Counted from the first letter of the stretch, positions 53,564-61,588 are shown. The stretch is 61,588 bases of DNA from Candidatus Bacteroides intestinavium (GCA_019118325.1 DWZE01000136.1:1-61588); one strand, 5' to 3'. Made by a program: numbers and translations. Notes: generated by a model from the sequence alone, not told the origin.

Positions 53564-53603
53564 TACCAAGTTCCGCGGGAACCATCGTAGTTTCCTTCGT
53601 GGG
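53564..53603 (+). repeat. Inverted repeat of the Sus switch, right copy
   Basis: TACCAAGTTCCGCGGGAACC (53564-53583), variable base A (53584), TCGTAGTTTCCTTCGTGGG (53585-53603). It encodes PSSAGTIVVSFVG; the left susC has PSSAGTLVVSFVG. Homology between the two genes begins exactly at this repeat; upstream bases are unrelated. Confidence 0.92.
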
Positions 53604-56553
53604 CATGCATACGGAAGAGGTTGATATTCAGCCGAATATGACAATCCGCATGAAGACTAATGCGGAACTGCTGGACGAGGTGATGGTCGTGGCCTATGGT
53701 ACGGCTAAGAAGTCGGCATTTACGGGTTCGGCTGGTGTAGTCGGATCGGAGGATATCGAGAAAATCCAGAGCTCTAACGTGGTGAATGCGTTGAATGGTA
53801 AGGTGTCCGGCGTGCAGCTGAACAATTCTTCCGGCCAGCCGGGTGCCACGACGCCGACCATCCGCATCCGTGGTATCAGCTCCATCAATGCCGGCAATGA
53901 CCCGCTGATCATCCTGGACGGCGTGCCCTACGATGGCGACCTGAACAATATCAGTTCGCAGGACATTGAGTCCATGACCGTACTGAAGGATGCTGCTTCT
54001 TCGGCCCTGTACGGTGCGCGCGGTGCCAACGGCGTCATCATCATCACGACCAAGAAGGGAACTTCCGGCAAGGCCAAGATAACGGTGGATGCCAAGTGGG
54101 GCAGCAACTCACGCGCTTTGCCTAACTACGAATATGTGAACAGCCCTGCCAAGTATTATGAAATGTGGTACAGTGCCTTGAAGAACTACTTCGTGAACGC
54201 TCAGGGCTATTCGGACATGGAGGCCCACAACATGGCCAACCAGCATTTGACGACCAACGACGCATACGGTTTGGGTTATAATGTATATTCTGTGCCCGAA
54301 GGCCAATACATGATTGGCACCAACGGCAAGCTGAACCCCAACGCCACGTTGGGCAACGTCGTGAACTACAACGGACAAGACTATATGCTGTTGCCGGACG
54401 ACTGGACAGACGCTGCCTACAAGACCGGCCTGCGCCAGGAGTATTCGCTGACGGCCACCGCCGGCACGGACAAGTCCTCGTTCTTCGCTTCGTTCAACTA
54501 CCTGAGCAACGAGGGTATCTCCCCCAATTCGGATTATGAGCGTATCGCCGGCCGTCTGAAGGCCGACTACCAGCTGACCGACTGGTTGAAAATCGGCGCA
54601 AACATGGGCTACACGCACTTCGATTCCAACTCCTTGGGTGAGGATGGCTCTTCCAATTCTTCCGGAAACGTGTTCGCCCTAACGATGATGGCCCCCATCT
54701 ATCCGCTGTACTTGCGCGACGGACAGGGAAACATCATGGTAGACGGCAACGGCATTACCCGCTATGACTATGGTGACGGTTCCAACGCCGGCAACAGCCG
54801 TCCGTATCTGGGACAGAGCAACGCCTTGTCTGCCAATATCCTGGACAAGAACAGTGCGGAAGGCAACTCGATGAGTGCCGTGGGCTTTGCGGAAATCCGC
54901 TTCCTGAAGGACTTCAAGTTCAGCAGCACCAACAGTGTGTATATTGACGAGACACGTGCCACGAGCTTCACCAACCCGTATTATGGTTCGTATGCAAGTT
55001 CCAATGGTATGCTGACCAAGGCTCATTCGCGCCAACTGATGTACAACTTCCAACAGTTGTTGACGTGGAAGCGCAACTTCGGCCTGCACAATGTGGATGC
55101 CATGATCGGTCATGAATCTTACCGTTACAAATACTATTATTTGTCGGCCAACAAGAACAATATGTTCGACCCGACCAATATGGAACTGGATGGAGCCATT
55201 GTAAATGGCAGCAGCGGTTCTTATACGACAGACTACAACACGGAAGGTTACTTCGGGCGTTTACAGTATGACTTCGCCGAGAAGTACTTCGGTTCGGTAT
55301 CTTACCGCCGCGACGCTTCCAGCCGTTTCCATCCGGACAATCGCTGGGGTAACTTCTGGTCGGCCGGTGCCGCCTGGATTATTTCCAAGGAAGACTTCTT
55401 CGATGTAGAGTGGATTGACCTGTTGAAAATCAAGGCTTCCTACGGTTCGCAGGGTAATGACCGAATCGGTGACTACCGCTATGTCAACACGTTCAGCATC
55501 GTGAACTCCAACGGCAATCCTGCTGCCGTGCCCAACGTAATGGGTAACAAGGACATTACGTGGGAGACGAACGCCAACTTCAACGCCGGTGTGGAATTTG
55601 AATTGCTCGGCACCCGTCTGAACGGTAGCGTAGATTTCTTCACCCGCAAGACCAGCGACATGCTGTTCACCTTCACCCTGCCGCCTTCGTATGGCTATAC
55701 CTATTATTATGCCAACATCGGCGACATGCGCAACCTGGGTGTGGAACTGGAACTGAACGGCACGGTCATCAAGCATCGCGACCTGGAGTGGAACATCAAC
55801 CTCAACCTGACTCACTACAAGAACAAAGTGACCTACCTGGCCGACGAGCACAAGACGACTACGGTAGACGGCGTGGAAGGTTATGAGAACGGCAATATGT
55901 TCATCGGCGAGGGTATTCCTTTGTACACCTACGAACTGGTGCAGTATGCCGGCGTCAACGAGAACGGCGAATCCCTGTTCTACGTGGATGGCACGGATGA
56001 AAACGGCAACCCGACCCGTACCACGACTACCAATCCGAACAACGCCACCAAGCATCTGTGTGGTACGGCCTTGCCCGACGTCTATGGTGGTTTCGGCACG
56101 GAACTGACTTGGAAAGGCTTGGACTTCTCGGCCAACTTCAGCTACCAGCTGGGCGGCCAGGTGTATGACAGCGACTATGCTTCGTCCATGTCCGCCAACA
56201 AGGGTCATGCCTTCCATGTCGACCTGCTGAATGCCTGGTCTACGGAGAACCCGACGAGCAACATCCCGCGCCTGCAATACAACGACAGCTATACGGCTGC
56301 TTCGTCCGACCGCTGGCTGACCAGCGCTTCCTACCTCAGCCTGCAGAACATCACGCTGGGTTATACGTTGCCTTCACGCTGGTGCCAGACCCTGGGAATG
56401 GAGAAACTGCGCCTCTACGTCACGGCAGACAACGTATGGCTGTGGTCCAAGCGCCAGGGCCTTGACCCGCGCCAGAGCATCAGTGGCTCGGTGACATCCG
56501 CCTATTATGCGCCCATGCGTACCATCTCAGGAGGTATCACACTGACATTCTAA
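53599..56553 (+). CDS. SusC/RagA TonB-dependent transporter, headless silent copy (right)
   Basis: The open frame encodes a SusC plug and barrel (984 residues from the nominal GTG 53599) but has no signal peptide and only the end of the N-terminal regulatory domain. Susceptible homology to the left susC starts at 53566 (PSSAGTIVVSFVGMHTEEVD); 53545-53547 is a stop in frame. GTG 53599 encodes the Val of SFVGM and is not a real start. Plug motifs (TIRIRGISSINAGNDPLIIL, ALYGARGANGVIIITTKKG) and the C-terminal TISGGITLTF are intact, so this is an archived, functional body waiting for a head rather than a decayed gene. Inversion of 51210-53603 would restore it. Confidence 0.88.
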   Translation: MGMHTEEVDIQPNMTIRMKTNAELLDEVMVVAYGTAKKSAFTGSAGVVGSEDIEKIQSSNVVNALNGKVSGVQLNNSSGQPGATTPTIRIRGISSINAGNDPLIILDGVPYDGDLNNISSQDIESMTVLKDAASSALYGARGANGVIIITTKKGTSGKAKITVDAKWGSNSRALPNYEYVNSPAKYYEMWYSALKNYFVNAQGYSDMEAHNMANQHLTTNDAYGLGYNVYSVPEGQYMIGTNGKLNPNATLGNVVNYNGQDYMLLPDDWTDAAYKTGLRQEYSLTATAGTDKSSFFASFNYLSNEGISPNSDYERIAGRLKADYQLTDWLKIGANMGYTHFDSNSLGEDGSSNSSGNVFALTMMAPIYPLYLRDGQGNIMVDGNGITRYDYGDGSNAGNSRPYLGQSNALSANILDKNSAEGNSMSAVGFAEIRFLKDFKFSSTNSVYIDETRATSFTNPYYGSYASSNGMLTKAHSRQLMYNFQQLLTWKRNFGLHNVDAMIGHESYRYKYYYLSANKNNMFDPTNMELDGAIVNGSSGSYTTDYNTEGYFGRLQYDFAEKYFGSVSYRRDASSRFHPDNRWGNFWSAGAAWIISKEDFFDVEWIDLLKIKASYGSQGNDRIGDYRYVNTFSIVNSNGNPAAVPNVMGNKDITWETNANFNAGVEFELLGTRLNGSVDFFTRKTSDMLFTFTLPPSYGYTYYYANIGDMRNLGVELELNGTVIKHRDLEWNINLNLTHYKNKVTYLADEHKTTTVDGVEGYENGNMFIGEGIPLYTYELVQYAGVNENGESLFYVDGTDENGNPTRTTTTNPNNATKHLCGTALPDVYGGFGTELTWKGLDFSANFSYQLGGQVYDSDYASSMSANKGHAFHVDLLNAWSTENPTSNIPRLQYNDSYTAASSDRWLTSASYLSLQNITLGYTLPSRWCQTLGMEKLRLYVTADNVWLWSKRQGLDPRQSISGSVTSAYYAPMRTISGGITLTF

Positions 56554-56580
56554 TCATTTAACTCAGAAAAAGGAAAAGCA

Positions 56581-58185
56581 ATGAAACATATATCGAAAAT
56601 CTTAACGGGTGCTTGCCTCTCCTCCCTGTTGTGGGTGAACACAGGCTGCATCGAAGAAACATTCCCCACCAGCGGTGCCACGCAGGACCAGCTGGGTGCT
56701 TCCGCCCAAGCCACGGAAGCCTTGATGTGGGCCATGCCGGCTTTCTTCAACAACTGGGCTACCATCAGCAGTAGCTATCACTATGACTGGGGCTACGGTT
56801 CCATCATGCACATCCGCGACGTGATGACGGAAGACATGGCCGTGGTGTACAGCAACAGTGGTTATGACTGGTATGAGTCATGGGAAACCAACAAGTATCA
56901 AGGCCAGGACTACGTATATGCCCAGTTCATCTGGAACTACTACTACCAGTTCATCCAGACGTCCAACAACTTGATTGGCGCCGTGGATGAGACTTCGGCC
57001 ACCGAACAGCAGTTGGGCTACCTGGGAGCAGCCCTTGCCTTCCGCGCCTTGGCTTACCTGGACCTGGCACAGATGATTGAGTTCCTGCCCAATGACGGCA
57101 CCAACGGAGTGAACGAAGCCGGCAACGATGTGACCAACCTGACCGTACCCATCGTCCGTGAAACCACTACACAGGATGAGGCACGCAACAATCCCCGCGT
57201 CTCCCGCGAGGAAATGGCCGCCTTCATTCTGGGCGACCTGGACAAGGCCGAGCAATACATCGTCAACCTGGAGCGCAGCAGCCGTACGTTGCCCGACCTC
57301 TCGGTGGTTTATGGTTTGAAAGCACGCTATTATATGTGGCTGGGTGAATATGCTTCTGCGCAGAACTATGCCCGCCAAGCCATCAATGCCGCAGACGTGA
57401 CACCGATGACGGAAGATCAGTGCCTGAACACAACCAGCGGCTTCAACGACCTGTCCTGCTGGATGTGGGGATCACAATTGAGAGCAGAAGATAACCAGGT
57501 GCAAACGGGTATTGTCAACTGGACTTCCTGGATGTCCAATGAGGCCACGTATGGCTATACAGCCGTAGAGCCTCATCTGATGATCAACAAACGCACCTAC
57601 GATCGCATCAGTGACACGGACTTCCGCAAGAAACTGTGGAAAGCGCCGGCCGGTTCTGCCTTGGAGGGACAGACGCCCTTCATCGATGCCTCCTGGGGAG
57701 CAAGTTTGGAAGACTATTGTAGCGTGAAGTTCCGCCCCAATGCCGGTAATACGTTAGATTATCTGGAAGGTTCGGCTTCTGCTTTCCCCGTGATGCGTGT
57801 AGAAGAGATGTATTTCATCGAGGCTGAAGCTGCCGCCCATCAGAATGCCGGCGAAGGCCGCACCTTGCTGGAGGACTTCATGCGCAACTATCGTGACCCG
57901 CAATACACCTGCACGGCCAGCGATGTGGTGGACGAAATCGTCTTCCAGAAGCGCGTGGAACTGTGGGGTGAAGGTTTGACTTTCTTCGATGTGAAGCGTC
58001 TGAACATGCCTGTTACCCGCGGCTATGACGGCACGAACTTCCACGACATGGCCCGTCTGAACACAACGACCCGTCCTGCCTGGATGAACATCTGCATCGT
58101 CCGCAATGAGAAGGCCAACAATCCGGCTCTGACCGGCTATGAGAATCCCGACCCGACGGATGTCTACACGCCGTGGACTGAATAA
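56581..58185 (+). CDS. SusD/RagB-family lipoprotein (right operon)
   Basis: The 534-residue protein has a lipoprotein signal with Cys23 (LLWVNTGCIEETFP), the SusD segment ALAFRALAYLDLAQMIEFLP (about 140-160) and the C-terminal KRVELWGEGLTFFDVKRLNM. It is the SusD partner of the headless right SusC, 27 bp upstream, with the same spacing as in the left operon. Sequence similarity to the left SusD is low, so the two systems probably bind different ligands. Expression should depend on the switch. Confidence 0.93.
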   Translation: MKHISKILTGACLSSLLWVNTGCIEETFPTSGATQDQLGASAQATEALMWAMPAFFNNWATISSSYHYDWGYGSIMHIRDVMTEDMAVVYSNSGYDWYESWETNKYQGQDYVYAQFIWNYYYQFIQTSNNLIGAVDETSATEQQLGYLGAALAFRALAYLDLAQMIEFLPNDGTNGVNEAGNDVTNLTVPIVRETTTQDEARNNPRVSREEMAAFILGDLDKAEQYIVNLERSSRTLPDLSVVYGLKARYYMWLGEYASAQNYARQAINAADVTPMTEDQCLNTTSGFNDLSCWMWGSQLRAEDNQVQTGIVNWTSWMSNEATYGYTAVEPHLMINKRTYDRISDTDFRKKLWKAPAGSALEGQTPFIDASWGASLEDYCSVKFRPNAGNTLDYLEGSASAFPVMRVEEMYFIEAEAAAHQNAGEGRTLLEDFMRNYRDPQYTCTASDVVDEIVFQKRVELWGEGLTFFDVKRLNMPVTRGYDGTNFHDMARLNTTTRPAWMNICIVRNEKANNPALTGYENPDPTDVYTPWTE

Positions 58186-58214
58186 TGAATCCTTAAACCA
58201 ACGAATGAATATAT

Positions 58215-59033
58215 ATGAAGACTATCAATAAACTCTTTGGCGCCCTGGCTTGCCTCAGTTTGATACTGGGGTTGGGTGCATGTACCGAGGAATATGAATA
58301 TACCCCGGTCGAAATGCCAAGCGGCTCTCAAGTCTATTTTTCCACAACTACCGTGGCAACCACACAAGTAGACTTGAGCAGTACCGAAAGCTCTTTCACC
58401 GTAGAAGTTTGCCGCGCAGAGACGAGCAGTGCCGCGACTGTGAATCTGAGCGTCACGGATGAATCCGGCCTGTTCACCATCCCTTCTTCTGTAAGTTTCA
58501 ATGCAGGTGAGGCTACTGCCCAGCTGACCATCGGTTATAACCCGGCAGAGCTGGTGTTTGGCACTTATTACCCCATTACCTTGACTGTAGAAGAATCCGT
58601 ATCGACTCCCTATGCTCCGGCTACCTATGCTTTCAATGCGGGTATCCCGATGACATGGACGGCTGTGGCAACAGGTGATTATGCGTATTCCCTGTTCTTT
58701 AGCGGTGCAGACCCCGGCCTGACGCTTTATCAGTGCGACCAGGATCCGAGTCTCTTCCGGATTCCCAACTGGGGCTATGGCGTGGACTTCACTTTCACGT
58801 ACGATGCTGCAGCCAATACAGTCGTAGTGGATGATTTCTTCATTGGCTATACGGATGCGACCAACGGTGATGTCTATGTGATGGATGTAGATACGTATGC
58901 CGGACAGACAGTGGCAGGTCCCGGATATTTTGAGGACAACGTATTCTACTTTAATGTCATCTACTATGTGAGTGCCGGTTACTATGGCATGGGTACCGAA
59001 ACCTTCACCCTTACTGAAGGCAGCATTAACTGA
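58215..59033 (+). CDS. Beta-domain surface lipoprotein of the right Sus operon
   Basis: The 272-residue product has a lipoprotein signal with Cys23 (LILGLGACTEEYEY). Residues about 35-140 form a Calx-beta or DUF4843-like beta domain (STESSFTVEVCRAETSSAAT, FNAGEATAQLTIGYNPAEL). The C-terminal half is Tyr/Asp/Val-rich and unassigned. It ends the right operon, matching the left operon in layout but not closely in sequence. A glycan- or peptide-binding role at the surface is inferred. Confidence 0.75.
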   Translation: MKTINKLFGALACLSLILGLGACTEEYEYTPVEMPSGSQVYFSTTTVATTQVDLSSTESSFTVEVCRAETSSAATVNLSVTDESGLFTIPSSVSFNAGEATAQLTIGYNPAELVFGTYYPITLTVEESVSTPYAPATYAFNAGIPMTWTAVATGDYAYSLFFSGADPGLTLYQCDQDPSLFRIPNWGYGVDFTFTYDAAANTVVVDDFFIGYTDATNGDVYVMDVDTYAGQTVAGPGYFEDNVFYFNVIYYVSAGYYGMGTETFTLTEGSIN

Positions 59034-59070
59034 TTGATGAATTCACGCAACTTGCTTGCTGAATAATTTG

Positions 59071-59097
59071 CGGCTCTCCGGCAACGGGGAGCCGTTT
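59071..59097 (+). terminator. Rho-independent terminator of the right Sus operon
   Basis: CGGCTCTCC pairs with GGGGAGCCG (one G-U pair) around a 6-nt loop and is followed by TTTTT. Confidence 0.8.
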
Positions 59098-59408
59098 TTA
59101 TGTATGCCCGTCATGAGTATGGGCTAACGGATGTCGGTTCCAAAACCTCCTACGATACCCTCCAAAGTATCCTTGGATACTTGACCATAGAAGCTTGCTT
59201 CGTGGGCACTTTATCCTATAATACTTTTGGTGTCCAGCCTATATGCACGAAATCCATTCCACACAAGGTAGAGAAGGTGTGCATATCGTCTCTACTGCAG
59301 CAATGGTATTGGCGAATAAAGTTTTTAGGGTTATACCCATAAATAATACAAGAATAATCCCTATACCCATTGGCGGAATTAATCAATCTATGACAGGCCA
59401 CGGACGGA

Positions 59409-59476
59409 GATATCTGCGGGCAAGGACGGAGATATCTGCGGACAAAAGCGGAGATATCCGCCCGCAAAGCCGCACG
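59409..59476 (-). repeat. 22-nt tandem repeat array C (3 units, inverted)
   Basis: GATATC at 59409, 59431 and 59453, exactly 22 nt apart, with words such as TGCGGGCAAGGACGGA between. Read on the minus strand, the unit is GATATCTCCGTCC followed by a TTGCCCGCA-like word, the same as arrays A and B. It therefore lies inverted relative to array B, on the other side of the Sus switch. Confidence 0.87.
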
Positions 59477-59615
59477 ATGGACCGACAGGATAAAGTGTAT
59501 ATGGGTTTCAATTCCGCCAACGGGTTCCCTATATTTACGGATGTAATCGTAGATAGAACCAACCACGATGGAAAGAACCCGTGCGACGTATAAATACGAG
59601 TTCCTACTTATATCT

Positions 59616-59647
59616 TTTGTTTTTTCAGGCGAATTGGCTTACCTTTG
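59616..59647 (+). promoter_or_regulatory. Promoter of the DUF1703 gene
   Basis: TTTG (59616-59619), 20 nt, TACCTTTG (59640-59647). It makes an upstream start at 59645 impossible and points to ATG 59672. Confidence 0.75.
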
Positions 59648-59671
59648 TATGCATATTTACACAGAGGCCCT

Positions 59672-61420
59672 ATGATGCAAGCAGCCATTACCATACCCTA
59701 TGCCATAGCCGATTACGCCATCCTGCGCGAACGTGGCTATTATTACGTGGACAAGACACGCTACATTCCGCTGCTGGAGCGGTACAGCGCACCTGTGTTC
59801 CTGCGTCCGCGCCGTTTTGGCAAGAGCCTGCTTGTGTCCACACTGGCCTATTATTACGATGTGAACGAAACGGGGCGTTTCAGCAACCTTTTTGGCGACA
59901 CCTATGTGGGAAACTACCCTACCGGCGAACAGAACCGCTACATGGTCCTGCGTTTCGACTTTTCCAAGATGGTCATTTCGGATAACCTGGCGGGATTGGA
60001 AAGGAATTTCAATGACTTGCTGTGCCCGGCCATCAAGGAATGCGTGAAAAGCCCGCAACGTTATGCCCGCTTCTTTACAGACTTTACGTTCAATGATGAG
60101 CGGAATGCCGCCAAGATGTTGTCGGAGGTAATCAATCTGGTGAACAGCAGAAAGTTGCCTCCCCTGTACATCCTTATCGACGAATATGACAACTTTACCA
60201 ACCAGTTGCTGACCGCCTTCAAGGATCCCCTGTATGAGGAGGTGACAACGGGCGAGAGTTTCCTGCGCACTTTCTTCAAGGTCATCAAGAGCGGTATTGG
60301 GGAGGGCAGCATCCGCACCTGTTTCTGTACGGGCGTGTTGCCTGTGACGATGGACGACCTGACCAGCGGTTATAACATGGCTGAAATGCTGACGCTGAAG
60401 CCGGAATTCGTGACAATGTTGGGCTTTGACCACGAGGAAGCTGCCGCTTACTTGCGCTATGTGATGCAGAAATACGACCGCCGGGACAGCTCTTTCGAGG
60501 AGATTTGGACCCTTTTGCTCAACAATTATGACGGTTATCGCTTTCTGCCCGGGGCTCCTCCCTTGTTCAACTCCACCATTCTGACTTACTTCTTCAAGAA
60601 TTTTGCCGAACTGGGCGGCGATATCCCCAACGAACTGGTGGACGAGAACCTGCGCACGGACATCGGCTGGCTGAAACGACTGACTATCACGCTGGAGAAT
60701 GCCCAAGAAATGCTGGATGCTCTGCTGATTGATGACGAACTGTTGTATTCGCAAGCCGATTTGCGCAGCAAGTTCAACAAACGGAAATTTTTTGAGAAGC
60801 AGTTCTATCCGGTCAGCCTCTACTACCTGGGGATGACTACACTGAAGAGCAACTACAAGATGTGCCTCCCCAACCTGACAATGCGCAGCATCTATGTGGA
60901 TTATTACAATGAACTGCATCAGGTGCATGACGATGCGCGGCGTTTTGCCCCGGCTTACGAGCGTTTCACGAAAGACGGGCGCTTTGAGCCGTTGGTCATG
61001 AACTATTTGGAGGAATACTTGGGACAGTTCCCGGCGCAAGTATTCGACAAGATAAACGAAAATTTCATCCGCTGTTCCTTTTATGAACTGATGAGCCGCT
61101 ACTTGAGCCAGTGCTATACGTTTGCCCTGGAGATGAACCTGCCATCAGGACGGGCGGACTTGGTGCTGACAGGCATACCCGGCACGGGATTCCACAACGA
61201 TTGCCGGGTAGTGGAATTCAAGTATTTCAAGTCCAAAGACGCCATCTCAGTATCTGGCGCCAACGCTCCGACATCTGAGGATGTGAAACAGGTGAACGGT
61301 TATGCCCGCGACATCCATGCGGCATTTCCCAACTATCGGTTGCGTACCTATGTAGTCTATCTGGCCGCCGGAAAAACGTGCAAGGTTTGGGAATGCACCG
61401 ATGGAATTTCCTGCCGGTAG
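59672..61420 (+). CDS. DUF1703 protein: AAA-ATPase-like with PD-(D/E)XK nuclease-like C-terminus
   Basis: The 582-residue protein starts MMQAAITIPYAIADYAILRE. The ATPase-like part has a P-loop variant (FLRPRRFGKSLLVSTL, about 43-58) and a Walker-B-like LYILIDEYDNF. The C-terminal part has a PD-(D/E)XK pattern (SGRADLVLTG then VVEFKYFK; Asp ... Glu-x-Lys). These multi-copy Bacteroidetes proteins have no proven role; defence or mobile-element association has been suggested from architecture. ATG 59672 follows AGAGG by about 6 nt; ATG 59675 is also possible. The gene has its own promoter and ends about 40 bp before the terminal repeat. Confidence 0.85.
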   Translation: MMQAAITIPYAIADYAILRERGYYYVDKTRYIPLLERYSAPVFLRPRRFGKSLLVSTLAYYYDVNETGRFSNLFGDTYVGNYPTGEQNRYMVLRFDFSKMVISDNLAGLERNFNDLLCPAIKECVKSPQRYARFFTDFTFNDERNAAKMLSEVINLVNSRKLPPLYILIDEYDNFTNQLLTAFKDPLYEEVTTGESFLRTFFKVIKSGIGEGSIRTCFCTGVLPVTMDDLTSGYNMAEMLTLKPEFVTMLGFDHEEAAAYLRYVMQKYDRRDSSFEEIWTLLLNNYDGYRFLPGAPPLFNSTILTYFFKNFAELGGDIPNELVDENLRTDIGWLKRLTITLENAQEMLDALLIDDELLYSQADLRSKFNKRKFFEKQFYPVSLYYLGMTTLKSNYKMCLPNLTMRSIYVDYYNELHQVHDDARRFAPAYERFTKDGRFEPLVMNYLEEYLGQFPAQVFDKINENFIRCSFYELMSRYLSQCYTFALEMNLPSGRADLVLTGIPGTGFHNDCRVVEFKYFKSKDAISVSGANAPTSEDVKQVNGYARDIHAAFPNYRLRTYVVYLAAGKTCKVWECTDGISCR

Positions 61421-61457
61421 CTTCATACTTCCGCCTTGAGTAATTAATCATTTGCAA

Positions 61458-61588
61458 ATAAGTAATCATTCCTATTTAGTTTATACTATCGACGTATCTG
61501 TCATTCTGAGCGAAGCCCGTAGGGCGTAGTCGAAGAATCTCACTACATGCACTGCCCAAGGGAATCGTGTCTTTCTGGAGATGTTTCG
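61458..61588. repeat. 131-bp inverted repeat, right end of window
   Basis: Exact reverse complement of 1-131. It contains TGTCATTCTGAGCGAAGCCC followed by GTAGGGCGTAGTCGAAGAAT, the same family as the element near 42271-42361. The flank 61421-61457 is ordinary intergenic sequence after the DUF1703 gene, so this copy looks native. Confidence 0.95.

Larger units (their letters stand above)
51210..53603. mobile_element. Putative invertible segment switching the susC 5' end
   Basis: A 2.4-kb segment is bounded by a 40-bp inverted repeat (39/40). It contains, from left, codons 1 to about 66-79 of susC, the susC promoter, the recombinase gene and a 0.5-kb noncoding tail. In the present orientation the head is joined to the left susC. 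Inversion would join it in frame to the right susC and leave the left one with a stop codon 6-7 codons before the repeat. Invertible SusC/SusD modules with tyrosine recombinases are known in Bacteroidales; activity here is inferred. Confidence 0.82.
59034..59671. other. 638-bp gene-free region with terminator, 22-nt array C and promoter
   Basis: No gene is supported; a 117-codon open frame at 59243-59593 crosses the tandem array and lacks an RBS. It contains the operon terminator (59071-59097), array C (59409-59476) and a consensus promoter (59616-59647). Confidence 0.55.

Noticed and set aside
53599-56553. Right susC as an ordinary pseudogene
   Set aside because: The body is intact with no internal stops, its SusD and lipoprotein genes are intact, and the missing head is supplied in frame by the inverted repeat.
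59243-59593. Open frame of 117 codons, and its antisense partner
   Set aside because: Both run through array C and lack start signals; the apparent basic repeats come from the DNA repeat.
1-61588. Terminal inverted repeats as telomeres of a linear plasmid or phage
   Set aside because: The cargo is chromosomal (alaS, folA, thyA, aroC, tkt), and the repeat belongs to a dispersed intergenic family that also occurs internally.

Overview
The window looks like chromosomal DNA of a gut member of the Bacteroidales, most likely Bacteroidaceae (Bacteroides, Phocaeicola or Mediterranea type; genus not resolved). Evidence: two SusC/SusD outer-membrane operons, many Bacteroidetes-type lipoproteins, BACON and M64 peptidase domains, DUF4954/DUF5056/DUF6249/DUF1703-type families, and promoters of the Bacteroides form TTTG-N19-20-TAnnTTTG, found upstream of several genes (for example 1156-1187, 20624-20655, 30771-30801, 59616-59647). 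Most genes are housekeeping. No rRNA, tRNA or CRISPR array was recognised.

Layout. 0-5.7 kb: a truncated AraC-type cupin fragment at the left edge, an exbB-(membrane protein)-exbD-exbD operon, a GNAT acetyltransferase and a secreted M64 peptidase. 5.8-10.7 kb: an Lrp/AsnC regulator, folA, thyA, a secreted phospholipase-D-type enzyme, and a three-gene ECF sigma operon. 11.1-21.7 kb: a fused DHOD-B-like/GltD oxidoreductase that appears truncated at its 3' end, nudC, rpiB, tkt, then a galactose cluster (galK, sugar permease, galM) divergent from manA. 21.9-28.7 kb: a YtxH/holin-like/coiled-coil envelope operon, a SPOR lipoprotein, topB, an M20 dipeptidase and aroC. 29.1-43.7 kb: a large lipoprotein, an MNT-HEPN toxin-antitoxin pair, a Rel/Spo (p)ppGpp enzyme, a GH123-like glycosidase, MerR, M23 peptidase, alaS, DUF4954 and hflX. 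44.0-59.0 kb: two SusC-SusD-lipoprotein operons pointing away from each other around a tyrosine recombinase gene, plus a BACON-M64 lipoprotein. 59.7-61.4 kb: a DUF1703 ATPase/nuclease-like protein.

Main discovery candidate: a recombinase-linked, in-frame SusC switch. A 40-bp inverted repeat with one mismatch (51210-51249 and 53564-53603) lies inside the coding sequences of two opposed susC genes. The 2.3-kb segment between the repeats carries the susC promoter, the signal peptide, the start of the N-terminal domain and the recombinase gene. The left susC is complete. The right susC lacks promoter, start codon and signal peptide. Inversion would move the expression/secretion head onto the right susC in the same reading frame and silence the left operon. 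The general phenomenon of invertible SusC/SusD genes in Bacteroidales is known; this locus is a compact two-state version.

Other structure: three intergenic arrays of a 22-nt tandem repeat with exact periodicity, two of which bracket the Sus switch in opposite orientation; several families of dispersed intergenic inverted repeats; a duplicated 53-bp promoter segment flanking the toxin-antitoxin pair; and a perfect 131-bp inverted repeat at the two ends of the window, which more likely marks an assembly break at a dispersed repeat than a biological terminus.
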